From: Gammaproteobacteria bacterium
GTDB lineage: Bacteria > Pseudomonadota > Gammaproteobacteria > Acidiferrobacterales > SZUA-150
Assembly: GCA_029880545.1 (NCBI GenBank)
Contig: JAOUOD010000014.1
Span: 1 to 64,000 of the forward strand
Length of the DNA: 64,000 bases
Reading direction: 5' to 3'
Shown: positions 1 through 8,019 of the stretch, piece by piece
Position numbering within the stretch: the first letter of the stretch is position 1
How the letters are laid out: every line of letters begins with the position of its first letter
Notes under the pieces: model-generated
Seen by the model: the letters and a program-made list of their open reading frames with translations, nothing else
Databases searched by the model: none
Told to the model about the DNA's origin: nothing
Translations under genes and position numbers: made by a program

Positions 1-249
1 GCATACGGGCACGCTGAATACATGAACATCCTACAGCAAGCTACGGATATTATTCAATTTATCGGGTATCCTAGCGCCTGCGGTTCGTTCCATGGCCAGG
101 TGCAACTGCGCATAATGTATATTATGTCAAATTAGTTTCACACGTAAAAAGTTACGTTATTTTTCAATTGGTATTTTGACAAATGTCAGGTTCTTTATTA
201 TCAATATAGAAAAAGATAACTACGCGGTTCGTGATATCGGGGTGGTATC
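1..249. other. left-edge stretch without a recognisable gene
   Basis: No convincing coding frame or RNA was seen. The 130-249 part is AT-rich, with a TTGACA hexamer at 176-181 that could be a -35 element for the ankyrin gene. The matching -10 is weak, so no promoter is called. Confidence 0.4.
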
Positions 250-984
250 ATGGGTCTCACCTCGCACGGTCATGGGAAGAAGTTACAACTACAACAGGAC
301 AGGATGACCCGATCAATGGCTACAAAGAAAATTCACAATTCTGCTCAAACCGGATCCAGGCTTGGCGATATCGGCATGGTACTCATGGTGACACTGATGA
401 GTGTCGCTGCAAACCTGCCCGATACATTCGAAATCAACTTTGACAAACGTTACCTGCTCGCGGCATTGATGGGAATTGTCGGTGTTTCGCTGATCAAGTA
501 CCTGAAATTTGCCCTTGTTCTGGTTGTTGTCGTATTGGCGGTGGGCGCCAATCTTCCCGAGCATATGGCCAGTGAAATGAACGTGAATCAGAACGTTATG
601 TTGTTTGCGCTGGTTGCGATGGTCATCGTGTCCCTGGCCAACCATGCGTTCAAACTGCCAACGGGGCTTGAACAGACTCGCAGCCAGACGGATCGTGGTC
701 CTGGTGGCTCGGCGTTATACGGCGCAATTTCAAAAGGTCGCCTGTCTACCGTCAAGGCCATTCTGGACCAGGGCGTTAACGTCAATATTCGAACACCTTC
801 CGGTCAGACGCCGCTTATGTTCGCTTCATACAAGGGGTTCGGCGATATTATTCAGCTGCTGATTGACCGTGGTGCCGATATTCATGCGAAGGACAAGGAC
901 GGCAAGACTGCGTTGAATTTTGCAACGCAAAAGGGCTATACGCGGGCCGTAGACTTACTGCGTAGCTCCGGCGCGCAGATGTAA
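250..984 (+). CDS. membrane-anchored ankyrin-repeat protein
   Basis: The product has two parts. The N-terminal half holds several hydrophobic stretches, roughly residues 35-60, 72-100 and 117-137 of the 244-codon frame, which look like membrane segments. The C-terminal half (about 155-244) carries ankyrin repeats of the usual form, with G-TPLMFAS and LLIDRGADIHAKD cores. Ankyrin repeats mediate protein-protein binding, and the partner here is unknown. ATG codons at 304 and 316 are also possible starts, because the first 20 residues look unlike a membrane protein and an AGGA lies at 301-304. The gene sits just outside the integrative element, so it is probably a resident gene downstream of the original tRNA-Leu. 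I do not recognise a specific family. Confidence 0.75.
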   Translation: MGLTSHGHGKKLQLQQDRMTRSMATKKIHNSAQTGSRLGDIGMVLMVTLMSVAANLPDTFEINFDKRYLLAALMGIVGVSLIKYLKFALVLVVVVLAVGANLPEHMASEMNVNQNVMLFALVAMVIVSLANHAFKLPTGLEQTRSQTDRGPGGSALYGAISKGRLSTVKAILDQGVNVNIRTPSGQTPLMFASYKGFGDIIQLLIDRGADIHAKDKDGKTALNFATQKGYTRAVDLLRSSGAQM

Positions 985-1054
985 GCCCGCCCTGCTGCGC
1001 GGTCATTTGGTCCGGCTGAATCATTCCGGGCATCCAGAAAATCTTTATAAGAAT

Positions 1055-1111
1055 ATTGGTGCCCGGGGCCGGAATCGAACCGGCACGGTGTTTCCACCGA
1101 GGGATTTTAAG
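1055..1111. repeat. attachment-site copy (3' end of tRNA-Leu) at the left junction
   Basis: This 57-bp stretch matches 13525-13581 except at one position (t at 1093, g at 13563). It covers the encoded CCA, acceptor 3' strand, T arm, variable region and part of the anticodon stem of tRNA-Leu. It ends where tRNA homology stops, so it is a partial tRNA left by site-specific integration and not a working gene. Confidence 0.92.
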
Positions 1112-1199
1112 CTATTTGTGTCTTAATTTTCGCCTGTTAGCAGTTTTTTTAACTTCCTTTAAAAACAATAAGATAGTCTCCTTTCCCTTGCGCTATTGT

Positions 1200-1229
1200 T
1201 TGACAAAATTAGTGGTTATTCGCTAGAGT
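1200..1229 (+). promoter_or_regulatory. candidate integrase promoter
   Basis: TTGACA at 1200-1205 is followed after 18 bases by TAGAGT (1224-1229), which shares four of six positions with the -10 consensus. It lies between the attachment site and the integrase, just before the TGTCTACAC repeats. Confidence 0.35.
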
Positions 1230-1240
1230 TGGACCTCAAG

Positions 1241-1260
1241 TGTCTACACTGTGTCTACAC
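1241..1260 (+). repeat. paired TGTCTACAC repeats, probable integrase arm sites
   Basis: TGTCTACAC occurs at 1241-1249 and 1252-1260, 11 bp apart, with a further copy inside the integrase at 1321-1329. The same motif pair with the same spacing and strand occurs near the other end (13450-13469). Such pairs near both ends of an integrating element fit arm-type binding sites for the integrase N-terminal domain. An operator role is also possible for the left pair, because it lies just upstream of the gene. Confidence 0.6.
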
Positions 1261-1280
1261 CAAGACGCGAAGGATCCAAA

Positions 1281-2504
1281 TTGGCCACCAAACGACTCAA
1301 CAAAAGTTTTGTCGACACGCTGTCTACACCAGCCCCAGGGCCTGGTGGCAAGAAGACGCAAAGGTTTTTTCGGGACAGCGCGCTCCCCGGCTTTGGGCTG
1401 CGAATTACTTCGGGCGGGGCCAAGTCCTTTATTGTCGAGAAACGCATCGCCGGAAAGGTCAAACGCATCACCCTGGGCCGGTACGGCCACCTCACGGTGG
1501 AGCAAGCCCGCATCGAGGCCCAGAAGCTCCTGGGTGAAGTCGCCACTGGCAAGGACCCGATCAAGGAGAAGCAGGCCAAGCGGGCCCGGGGTGTAACGCT
1601 CAAGGAAGCCTTTGACAGCTACCTGCAGACCCGCAAGGACCTCAAACCGCTAACGATTCACGATTACACGCGCTCGATCGAAGGACCGTTTAAAGACTGG
1701 CAGAATCGGGCGCTGGCCAATATCACCAAGGATATGGTGGAACTGCGTCATCGGGAATTGGGGCAGCGCTCCCCTGCCCGCGCGAACAATGCCATGCGCC
1801 TGCTGCGTGCCATCTTTAACCACGCCCAGGCCAAGTACGAGGACGAGAACGGCAACCCCATTATTACGGTGAACCCAATCGATCGGATCAGCCAGAATCG
1901 GGGCTGGTACGAGGTCAAACCGCGTCAGACCTTGATCAAGGCCCACCAGCTGGGCGACTGGTATGCGGCCACGGAACAGCTCAACAACCAGACCACCCAG
2001 GACTATTTGCGGTTCCTGCTGTTCACCGGGCTGCGCCGGTCCGAAGCCGCCGGGCTGAAATGGAATGATCTCGACTTTAAAGACAGAACGTTCACGATCA
2101 AGGAAACCAAAAACAAGCAGATCCATACCCTGCCCTTGTCGGATTATTTGTTCGACCTGCTGAAACGACGCCATGACGGCGCAACGTCGATATTTGTATT
2201 CCCCAGCAATACCGCCCGGGGCCATATGATTGAGCCCAGGACCGCCGTCAGCCGGGTGTCGGAGCTGTCCGGGGTGCCGTTTACCCTCCATGACCTGCGC
2301 CGGACCTTTATCACCATTGCCGAAAGCTTGGATATCGCGGGTTATGCGCTGAAAAGGTTGCTGAATCACAAGGATCCGAACGACGTCACGGCCGGATATA
2401 TCGTCTCGAACGTGGACCGGTTGCGTGAGCCGATGCAACGGATAACGGACTTTATTGTTGAGCATTGCAATGACAAGAACAGCGAGGAAACAAAAGCATG
2501 CTAA
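1281..2504 (+). CDS. int: tyrosine recombinase (integrase), P4/CP4 type
   Basis: This enzyme integrates and excises the element at tRNA-Leu. Residues 1-90 form the arm-binding domain of P4-type integrases, with the typical GFGLRITSGGAKSF and ITLGRYGHLTVEQAR stretches. The core-binding domain follows, then a catalytic domain with the first arginine in LFTGLRRSEAAGL, the lysine after the beta-hairpin (KETKNKQIH), the box II HDLRRTF and a C-terminal NHKDPNDVTAGYI segment carrying the last histidine-equivalent and the tyrosine. A TTG start at 1281 is preferred to GTG 1251, because AAGGA (1270-1274) lies six bases upstream and the resulting MATKRLNKSF start is typical. The next gene overlaps its stop by 7 bp. 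Confidence 0.93.
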   Translation: MATKRLNKSFVDTLSTPAPGPGGKKTQRFFRDSALPGFGLRITSGGAKSFIVEKRIAGKVKRITLGRYGHLTVEQARIEAQKLLGEVATGKDPIKEKQAKRARGVTLKEAFDSYLQTRKDLKPLTIHDYTRSIEGPFKDWQNRALANITKDMVELRHRELGQRSPARANNAMRLLRAIFNHAQAKYEDENGNPIITVNPIDRISQNRGWYEVKPRQTLIKAHQLGDWYAATEQLNNQTTQDYLRFLLFTGLRRSEAAGLKWNDLDFKDRTFTIKETKNKQIHTLPLSDYLFDLLKRRHDGATSIFVFPSNTARGHMIEPRTAVSRVSELSGVPFTLHDLRRTFITIAESLDIAGYALKRLLNHKDPNDVTAGYIVSNVDRLREPMQRITDFIVEHCNDKNSEETKAC

Positions 2505-3607
2505 AAGCCCCCATTCGGCTACTCGTTACACTGTTTTTTTGCTTTCCAATAGCAACTTCTCAAGCTGGCTATGAATCTGTATTTGATAGTGAGCTTGATA
2601 AAGCGGTCACCAGGAATTCATTAATCAATGCGATCGAAAAAGACGATTATGAAGCAGTAGCAAAGATACTGGATTCAGGAAAGATAGACATAAACTTCAC
2701 AACCGAAAAAGGCGGTTCGGCAATCATCTACGCGGCCCGTAAAGGGAATCCAGGAATCATAAAAGCACTTGTTTCAGCAGGTGCGGATGTAAATCACAGC
2801 ACTAACGCTGGCAATACCACGCTAGCGTATGCCATGTCGGGCACAAAGAAGAATGCATACCAGATAGCGAAACTCTTAATAGATGGCGGCCTGGATGTGC
2901 GCGCGAAAAGAGATCCGAAAAATATAGAAGTCGATCCACCTGTTACTGCCGCCGTCCACAAAGGAGACGCCAAACTGGTGCGCCTGTTTCTCAAGAACGG
3001 CGCGGATATCAATGCCAAAGATTATCGTTTGTGGACGCCTCTTGATATTGCTATCAGGACAGGAAAGGCGGAAATGGCGAGAATATTAATTGGACACGGC
3101 GCGAAGATTGAAACGCTATTTATAAGCAACTTGTTTGACGGGTGGCCACCCATAAAATACGCGTATAAACAAGGCCACCATGAAGCCGTCTATGTCGCAA
3201 AGAGAGCAAAAAATGGTTTTATGCCCCTCGATATTCACTCACATTTTGACGAGCAACGGAAAATGGCAGAGGCGCTATACGAGCTATCGGGTACCAGAAA
3301 ATATTCTATTGAGGGCCATAATTTTAATACGTTGACTAATGCGCTCTATGAAGACCCGGGAGTAATACTTCGGTATGAGGGAAACAACACAAAAGAACAA
3401 CTGAATTTCTTCAATAAAGAGCAGTTACAGAAACTGAGGAATGCCATCTTTGCCCGGCATAACTATGCGTTTAAAACTGAAGAATTGCGGGCTTACTTCA
3501 CAGAATTGTTTCCGGGTTACAGTGCTACAAATAAGAACGTGAAACTATCAAAGTCTGACAAGGATAATGTGAAGTTTATTCGTGATATTGAAGCAACTAA
3601 ACAGTAA
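2498..3607 (+). CDS. secreted ankyrin-repeat protein with C-terminal YARHG domain
   Basis: An N-terminal signal peptide (hydrophobic core at 6-20, likely cleavage after SQA at 21-23) predicts export. Residues about 40-210 hold four to five ankyrin repeats, for example a KALVSAGADVNHS core and RLFLKNGADINAKD. The C-terminus (about 305-355) fits the YARHG domain found in extracellular and cell-wall-associated proteins, with the hallmark variant FARHN at 318-322 followed by an aromatic-rich FPGY segment. The start overlaps the integrase stop, so the two genes are translationally coupled. This is accessory cargo of unknown role. An effector or a surface-binding protein are both possible. Confidence 0.8.
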   Translation: MLKAPIRLLVTLFFCFPIATSQAGYESVFDSELDKAVTRNSLINAIEKDDYEAVAKILDSGKIDINFTTEKGGSAIIYAARKGNPGIIKALVSAGADVNHSTNAGNTTLAYAMSGTKKNAYQIAKLLIDGGLDVRAKRDPKNIEVDPPVTAAVHKGDAKLVRLFLKNGADINAKDYRLWTPLDIAIRTGKAEMARILIGHGAKIETLFISNLFDGWPPIKYAYKQGHHEAVYVAKRAKNGFMPLDIHSHFDEQRKMAEALYELSGTRKYSIEGHNFNTLTNALYEDPGVILRYEGNNTKEQLNFFNKEQLQKLRNAIFARHNYAFKTEELRAYFTELFPGYSATNKNVKLSKSDKDNVKFIRDIEATKQ

Positions 3608-3623
3608 AACAACCGTGGAATAC

Positions 3624-3695
3624 CTTCAAAGTAGCTTCAAAATACCTTCAATTGACCTTCAAAATAGCTTCAATTGACCTTCGATCTAGCTTCAG
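3624..3695. repeat. seven-copy iteron array, exact 11-bp period
   Basis: CTTCAA or a one-base variant starts at 3624, 3635, 3646, 3657, 3668, 3679 and 3690, each exactly 11 bp from the last. Intervening bases alternate between AATA(G/C)- and TTGAC-type fillers. The regular one-helical-turn phasing places every copy on the same DNA face. The array fills the gap between the ankyrin gene and the true start (3758) of the next gene. It resembles plasmid iterons or a multi-site operator. Confidence 0.85.
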
Positions 3696-3757
3696 AAGCG
3701 GCAATTGGGGGTTTGAAATTGGCTCAAGTGGTTATCTGGGAGCCAAGGAGTATTTGT

Positions 3758-4549
3758 ATGTTGTTGTATGAAATATTTGATTACTTCGATCCGAAATCAG
3801 GTCCGATGCCCGATTATTTTGAAGATCATTTCGGGTTTGTTGCAAAGAGAGCTCGCACTGTTCTGATGAGTCGAAACAAAGAATTCATACTTAATGCTTA
3901 CGATATTCTCGAAGCAATGTATGACGAATGCGGTCCCTGGAAGATGGAAGCGCTAGAGAATGATGGTCAACCAGATTATGAGTTGCATAAACATTACTTA
4001 GAGGGTGATGCGCAATATTCAGTGGCGTATGATTTTGTTCACATGATAATTGGTGAATACGATCTTGTTAGTGAAGAATCCCTAAAGCATCCGACATGGC
4101 CGGAGATGCTCGCAGTAATCGCGCTGGCAAAGATTGCTGAGGCACATTGGAATATTTCTCAAGTCTCATCTGAAGAGCAAGACATCGGTCACGAACTTGA
4201 TGCGATTGATTCCTGTGGAATACTCCTGTCTGAAGCAACTGATGCAATCGCTATTGCAGAAGGACTGCAATATACCGAGGATATGATAGAACATATTGAC
4301 AGATTAGATAAATTGACAAGTGGTCCGAGCCGAGGAGGAAAAAAACGGGCAGAGAACTATAAGCCTTTAAGGGGCTATGTCATAAGTGAATGGCTGGAAA
4401 GGCATAAGAATATAAGTGTCAGACAAGCTGCTATAAAAATATGGAAGACTGTCCCGGACGATCTAAAAGACCTAATAAGCACAGATGACCCGGAAAAACG
4501 TCTCGAGAAATGGATTGGGATATACAAGAAACAATTTAATCTGAAATAG
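3758..4549 (+). CDS. hypothetical protein downstream of the iterons
   Basis: The 263-residue product is acidic in its first two thirds and largely predicted helical. It has a basic segment (GGKKRAENYKPLRGY) near residue 200 and a C-terminal region with possible helix-turn-helix character (SVRQAAIKIWKTVPDDLKDL). I do not recognise a family. The start at 3758 is chosen because AAGGAG (3745-3750) lies seven bases upstream. The longer frame from 3674 would run through the iteron array. Its position directly after the iterons makes an iteron-binding or replication/copy-control role a reasonable guess, but nothing in the sequence proves it. Confidence 0.7.
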   Translation: MLLYEIFDYFDPKSGPMPDYFEDHFGFVAKRARTVLMSRNKEFILNAYDILEAMYDECGPWKMEALENDGQPDYELHKHYLEGDAQYSVAYDFVHMIIGEYDLVSEESLKHPTWPEMLAVIALAKIAEAHWNISQVSSEEQDIGHELDAIDSCGILLSEATDAIAIAEGLQYTEDMIEHIDRLDKLTSGPSRGGKKRAENYKPLRGYVISEWLERHKNISVRQAAIKIWKTVPDDLKDLISTDDPEKRLEKWIGIYKKQFNLK

Positions 4550-4638
4550 TTATCATGCTCGCCTAAATGTACCCGTACTAGCGCGGGTATACCTCTAGTA
4601 GCGGCGTCATTCCAATCGCCCTCAAAGACATTTATATA

Positions 4639-4668
4639 TTTCCTCATGTTCGAAACTGCATGAGGAAA
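4639..4668 (+). promoter_or_regulatory. perfect inverted repeat overlapping the alpA ribosome binding site
   Basis: TTTCCTCATG (4639-4648) and CATGAGGAAA (4659-4668) form a perfect 10-bp inverted repeat with a 10-base spacer containing TTCGAA. The right arm includes the Shine-Dalgarno GAGGAAA five bases before the ATG at 4674. In RNA the hairpin would hide the RBS. As DNA it could be an operator. Confidence 0.65.
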
Positions 4669-4673
4669 TACAC

Positions 4674-4889
4674 ATGGAAACAAGACTACTCAATACCCAA
4701 CAAGCAGCCCAATATCTGGGCGTAAGCAAAGCCTTTTTGGAGCGTGATCGCTGGGCTGGTGCTCGGATCCCGTTTGTCCGGATCGGCTCCCGGTCAGTTC
4801 GCTACACTCAGGAAGCTCTGGACAAATATATTGCGGGCCAGGTCCGCATGAATACTTGCGATCTCAAGGCCGGGGGATCGCATGGATGA
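4674..4889 (+). CDS. AlpA/excisionase-type helix-turn-helix regulator
   Basis: This is a 71-residue protein with the HTH_17/AlpA pattern: TQQAAQYLGVSKAFLERDRW forms the helix-turn-helix, followed by PFVRIGSRSVRYTQEALDKYI, the winged part. Family members act as recombination directionality factors or as activators of the integrase and replication genes of satellite elements. The ATG follows an RBS embedded in a perfect inverted repeat. The 3' end overlaps the replication gene by 8 bp, so the two are co-transcribed and probably translationally coupled. Confidence 0.82.
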   Translation: METRLLNTQQAAQYLGVSKAFLERDRWAGARIPFVRIGSRSVRYTQEALDKYIAGQVRMNTCDLKAGGSHG

Positions 4890-6612
4890 GGGGCCGATAT
4901 ATAGCGATCTAAACCCCCGCCCGATTCCCAGGCAGATCCAGGGAACCCGGACGATACCGGTTCCCCTGCTCGGTCGCCCTCTGGGCGGTCCAGGGGATGT
5001 GGGCTTTATTGAGCGAGCTCTGACCAGGTCTCCGGCAAGGTTCCGGGAGGATATCGCCCGGGAGTATGAGCGCCTTTTTAAAACCAAAGGGCGACAGACT
5101 GCGAACCTGTATATGCTGGATATCGGAAACGACTTCCGATCTCACAATATCTTGCTCGCTGGAGATGATGATTATATCCGGTCCTATGCGCGGCAATGCT
5201 CGCAGATGTGCCGGGGATTTTGGCGTCAATCCCGGGACCTGGTTCACGCCTATAGCATGCAGATAGCTTACGCAGCCGAGAAAGGCATTAGTCCCCCGCT
5301 CCCTGACCGTAACCGGGTATTGAGAAGCCTGGTTCGTCGGCTTGCCTGTGAGAAGTGGTGGCGCCGGGCACTGCGGGCCACACGAGCGCAACTGGTCGAG
5401 GGTCACGCGATTCGGCTTGGCCTCGTGCATGCTCACAAGCAAATCTACGCCAGTGATGAAACCGTTTACCGATGCCGGCAGCAAAACGCCCATAATCGGG
5501 ATCTGCTGGCATCGATGGAAGCCGTCAACGAACTGGATCAGTGCTACACACTGGAAGAGCTGGCCGAGCTTTCAACATCAAACCCAAAGATTCGCCGGGC
5601 TGAGCTAATGGCCAGGATGGCCGGGTTTGAATTACTCGCTGATTCACTCCGTCACATCGCAGAGTTTTACACATTAACAGCCCCGGGACGCATGCATAGG
5701 TACCGGTTCTGTTCTGGAACGGGTACCGGTCCAGCAAGGTTAAAGCCTGTATGTAACCGGAACCATGATGGCTCCAACCCCCGGGACGCGAACCGATACT
5801 TGTGCCGGGTCTGGGCACGGATCCGGGCCAAGCTAAAGCGCCAAGGCATCCCCATTTACGGCTTTCGGGTCGCCGAACCGCACCACGATGCCACGCCCCA
5901 CTGGCATTTACTGCTATTCATGGCGTCTGAACACCGGGAAGCGGTCCGAGGAATTCTCAGGCATTACGCATTGCAGGACAGCCCGGACGAGCCAGGCGCG
6001 CAGGAGCATCGGTTCAAAGCCGTTGAGATCGACAGGCGCAAAGGAACGGCAACCGGTTATATTGCCAAGTACATTTCAAAGAACATAGACGGCGCTCATC
6101 TGGATCATGGAGTTTACGGAGAAGACCCTGTTAAAGGTGCTGAGCGTGTTAATGCCTGGGCTAAAACCTGGGGTATCCGGCAATTTCAGCAGATTGGTGG
6201 GCCACCTGTTGGCATATGGCGTGAACTGCGACGCATCCCCAGAACAAAGCAGGACCAGGAATCCGACAAGGACCCCTCCCTTTTGGATCGGGCCCGGGAC
6301 GCTGCAGACCAGGGCGATTGGGCCAAGTTCGTGCTTTTAATGGGTGGCCCAGATGCATTGAGAAAACACCACCCTATTTCACTGGCTAAGCTACACAGCG
6401 ACGCTGAGGGCTTTTATGGGGATCCTGTCGGGGAATCGGTATTCGGGGTTTCTTTTAAAAGCGAGACCTTTGAGACCCGACCTCACACCTGGACAATTCG
6501 GTCCCGAGCCCAGGTGCAGTTAAAAGAAAGTCCTTTTAAAAGGGGCTGTACGCAGCAGTTTGAAACCGGTCTGTTTAAAGAACGGCCGCTTCCCTTGGAG
6601 TTCTGTCAATAA
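4882..6612 (+). CDS. phage gene-A-type HUH replication initiation endonuclease
   Basis: This is a 576-residue protein of the P2 gene-A-like family (rolling-circle initiator). Motif 1 is FYTLTAPG at 262-269. The metal-binding HUH motif is TPHWHLLLF at 338-346, with H340 and H342. The catalytic pair Y393 and Y397 lies in TGYIAKYISKN. Such enzymes nick one strand at the origin, become linked to the 5' end through tyrosine, and re-ligate after replication. Two catalytic tyrosines are typical of the P2 gpA/phiX174 class. The gene follows the AlpA-like gene with overlap. It implies that the excised circle can replicate. The nick site was not identified. Confidence 0.9.
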   Translation: MDEGPIYSDLNPRPIPRQIQGTRTIPVPLLGRPLGGPGDVGFIERALTRSPARFREDIAREYERLFKTKGRQTANLYMLDIGNDFRSHNILLAGDDDYIRSYARQCSQMCRGFWRQSRDLVHAYSMQIAYAAEKGISPPLPDRNRVLRSLVRRLACEKWWRRALRATRAQLVEGHAIRLGLVHAHKQIYASDETVYRCRQQNAHNRDLLASMEAVNELDQCYTLEELAELSTSNPKIRRAELMARMAGFELLADSLRHIAEFYTLTAPGRMHRYRFCSGTGTGPARLKPVCNRNHDGSNPRDANRYLCRVWARIRAKLKRQGIPIYGFRVAEPHHDATPHWHLLLFMASEHREAVRGILRHYALQDSPDEPGAQEHRFKAVEIDRRKGTATGYIAKYISKNIDGAHLDHGVYGEDPVKGAERVNAWAKTWGIRQFQQIGGPPVGIWRELRRIPRTKQDQESDKDPSLLDRARDAADQGDWAKFVLLMGGPDALRKHHPISLAKLHSDAEGFYGDPVGESVFGVSFKSETFETRPHTWTIRSRAQVQLKESPFKRGCTQQFETGLFKERPLPLEFCQ

Positions 6613-6648
6613 CTGTACGCAATTTAACATGCCGCTCCAGCCCATATA

Positions 6649-6682
6649 TGTCCGCTATCGGCCAGTAGCGGACATTAATCCA
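6649..6682 (+). repeat. intergenic stem-loop repeat, copy A
   Basis: TGTCCGCTA (6649-6657) pairs with TAGCGGACA (6666-6674) around an 8-base loop, followed by TTAATCCA. The 34 bases match the stretch at 7476-7509 at 25 positions, so the membrane-protein gene 6687-7460 is flanked by direct copies. No U-run follows, so it is a poor terminator. Confidence 0.65.
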
Positions 6683-6686
6683 TGGC

Positions 6687-7460
6687 TTATACAGCTACAT
6701 GACTATTATCTTCTCTTTCGCCTACTAGAAAAGAATAGCTGCGTGACAAAAGGCCAATCTCGATTATACCAAGCAATAGCCAGGTTGCCCCAATTAGCAA
6801 TAAATTCAAAGTTGAGAAACTATCAGGAAATAGGTCTAGAATTAGTTCTGTAATAATCGGGGGAAGACTAACCAGTAATGTTAACCTCCAGCCATTTCCC
6901 CTTGATAAGCGCCATGACCACGCTGGAGTTTGTTGACCAATTCCAATTGCACATGAAGGCAATACTAAAGACCAGCGCGATATAATGTAGTATATTGGAA
7001 TAATAGCGGGATAACCGATTATTGTATTTAACATATTTTCTTGTTCAATAACTGCTTCATCAATAGAAAAAGAAATCAATGCAAATGGTAGGTACAATAT
7101 CGCTGCTAAAACTATAAACAAAATCCACCACGCACCATATTCAAGCTCATTCCCCGTCCAATGAATATATTTTCTGTCTTTTACATAATCTTTACCAAGA
7201 ATGAAAATTCTGTGGCATCCGACTATTGCCATAAGAAGAGACAATGTAAAAATGAACCATAATAGTGCTAATACAAACATGCCTAGAACATTATCAGCAC
7301 CAAGCAAGTAGGAAAAAGAGAAGAAATGATGGTAAGAAATCAGTATCGTGCCACTAATTACTGCTGGTGCGCCTACCTTTAAAAAAGCAACAGGGTTCTG
7401 AAAAGGCACCGATACCACCTGAAAAAAGATATCTCTAACTGGTAGTTTTATTGTATCCAT
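6687..7460 (-). CDS. polytopic membrane protein, unknown function
   Basis: The 257-residue product has about six hydrophobic segments: around 25-45 and 55-82, then WWILFIVLAAILYLPFALI, IIGYPAIIPIYYIISRW, TLLVSLPPIITELIL and LLLIGATWLLLGIIEIGLL. The overall look is that of small uncharacterised integral membrane proteins with weak resemblance to the YciC / glycerophosphodiesterase membrane-domain type. No catalytic motif is visible. It is cargo of the integrative element, flanked on both sides by copies of a 34-bp stem-loop repeat, and in opposite orientation to the replication gene. AT content is clearly higher than in the replication gene. Confidence 0.7.
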   Translation of the reverse strand: MDTIKLPVRDIFFQVVSVPFQNPVAFLKVGAPAVISGTILISYHHFFSFSYLLGADNVLGMFVLALLWFIFTLSLLMAIVGCHRIFILGKDYVKDRKYIHWTGNELEYGAWWILFIVLAAILYLPFALISFSIDEAVIEQENMLNTIIGYPAIIPIYYIISRWSLVLPSCAIGIGQQTPAWSWRLSRGNGWRLTLLVSLPPIITELILDLFPDSFSTLNLLLIGATWLLLGIIEIGLLSRSYSFLVGEREDNSHVAV

Positions 7461-7475
7461 ATATCAAAATCTATA

Positions 7476-7509
7476 TGCCCGCTTTGGGTCGTTAGTGGAA
7501 ATTAATCAA
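7476..7509 (+). repeat. intergenic stem-loop repeat, copy B
   Basis: This copy is homologous to 6649-6682 (25 of 34 positions, including the ATTAATC tail) but its stem has decayed. It contains GCTTTGGGTCG (7481-7491), which recurs exactly at 8383-8393. Confidence 0.6.
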
Positions 7510-7624
7510 CCGCCTACAACCTGAATAACTATTGAAACACATCTTGGTCGCATGAGTATACTGTTGAAAATTTGTCGGCTCCCTGACCCCCCCCTCCTTG
7601 TGTCTGATATCCGTATACCCATCC

Positions 7625-7658
7625 AGGACAGCCACAAACTGTCCTATTTGGGTCGATT
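7625..7658 (+). repeat. intergenic stem-loop repeat, copy C
   Basis: AGGACAG (7625-7631) pairs with CTGTCCT (7639-7645). TTTGGGTCGATT follows at 7647-7658, and those 12 bases recur at 8385-8396. The sequence lies between 7460 and 7693, where no convincing gene is seen. Confidence 0.5.
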
Positions 7659-7692
7659 TCTGCCACATGATACATCTCCCCAAAGTGGTCAT

Positions 7693-7998
7693 CTATATAT
7701 CAATGTGTTTGTCAGAGCCCCATTTAAGGCCATCATCAACAGTCTTGTATTTTGACACGCCTAGGTAGCTCAAAAATACAATTGGTAATGCTATTGCATA
7801 AAATACAATATTTCCAAACCCAACGAATAAGGCGATGAATGGAAAGATAAGCAACGCAAGAACGAATCGTAACTTTCTTAAGTTGGCACCATCTTCATCC
7901 TCGCATAAAGTCACCCCACAGCTATCACAGACGAACGTACTGTTTTCATGGCTCAGTCCTGGTTTTAGCCAAGATTTACAATTAGGACACGATGGCAT
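7693..7998 (-). CDS. small zinc-ribbon membrane protein
   Basis: The 101-residue protein begins with a four-cysteine ribbon: CPNC at 4-7 and CDSC at about 24-27. A pair of hydrophobic segments follows (LRFVLALLIFPFIALFVG and NIVFYAIALPIVFLSYL), then a short basic/acidic tail. The architecture suggests a membrane-anchored protein with a cytosolic metal-binding head. The next gene (8020-8346) has the same plan without close sequence identity, and the two are 21 bp apart. Function is unknown. Cargo of the integrative element. Confidence 0.65.
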   Translation of the reverse strand: MPSCPNCKSWLKPGLSHENSTFVCDSCGVTLCEDEDGANLRKLRFVLALLIFPFIALFVGFGNIVFYAIALPIVFLSYLGVSKYKTVDDGLKWGSDKHIDI

Positions 7999-8019
7999 AA
8001 TGAAAATATGATGTTCCCT

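Noticed and set aside
1055-1145. Second tRNA-Leu gene at the left junction
   Set aside because: Homology stops at the anticodon stem. There is no 5' half, so it is an attachment-site remnant.
1650-2465. 271-residue minus-strand frame
   Set aside because: It lies fully inside the integrase gene with no RBS and no recognisable domain. It is an antisense shadow.
3624-3695. CRISPR or simple coding low-complexity in the frame from 3674
   Set aside because: The 11-bp unit is too short for CRISPR, and the good RBS puts the gene start at 3758, after the repeats.
4909-5493. Minus-strand frame of 194 residues
   Set aside because: It is antisense to the HUH replication gene, whose motifs are clear.
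7492-7692. 66-residue minus-strand frame in the cargo
   Set aside because: The start region overlaps stem-loop repeats, the protein has no domain or signal, and no RBS is evident.
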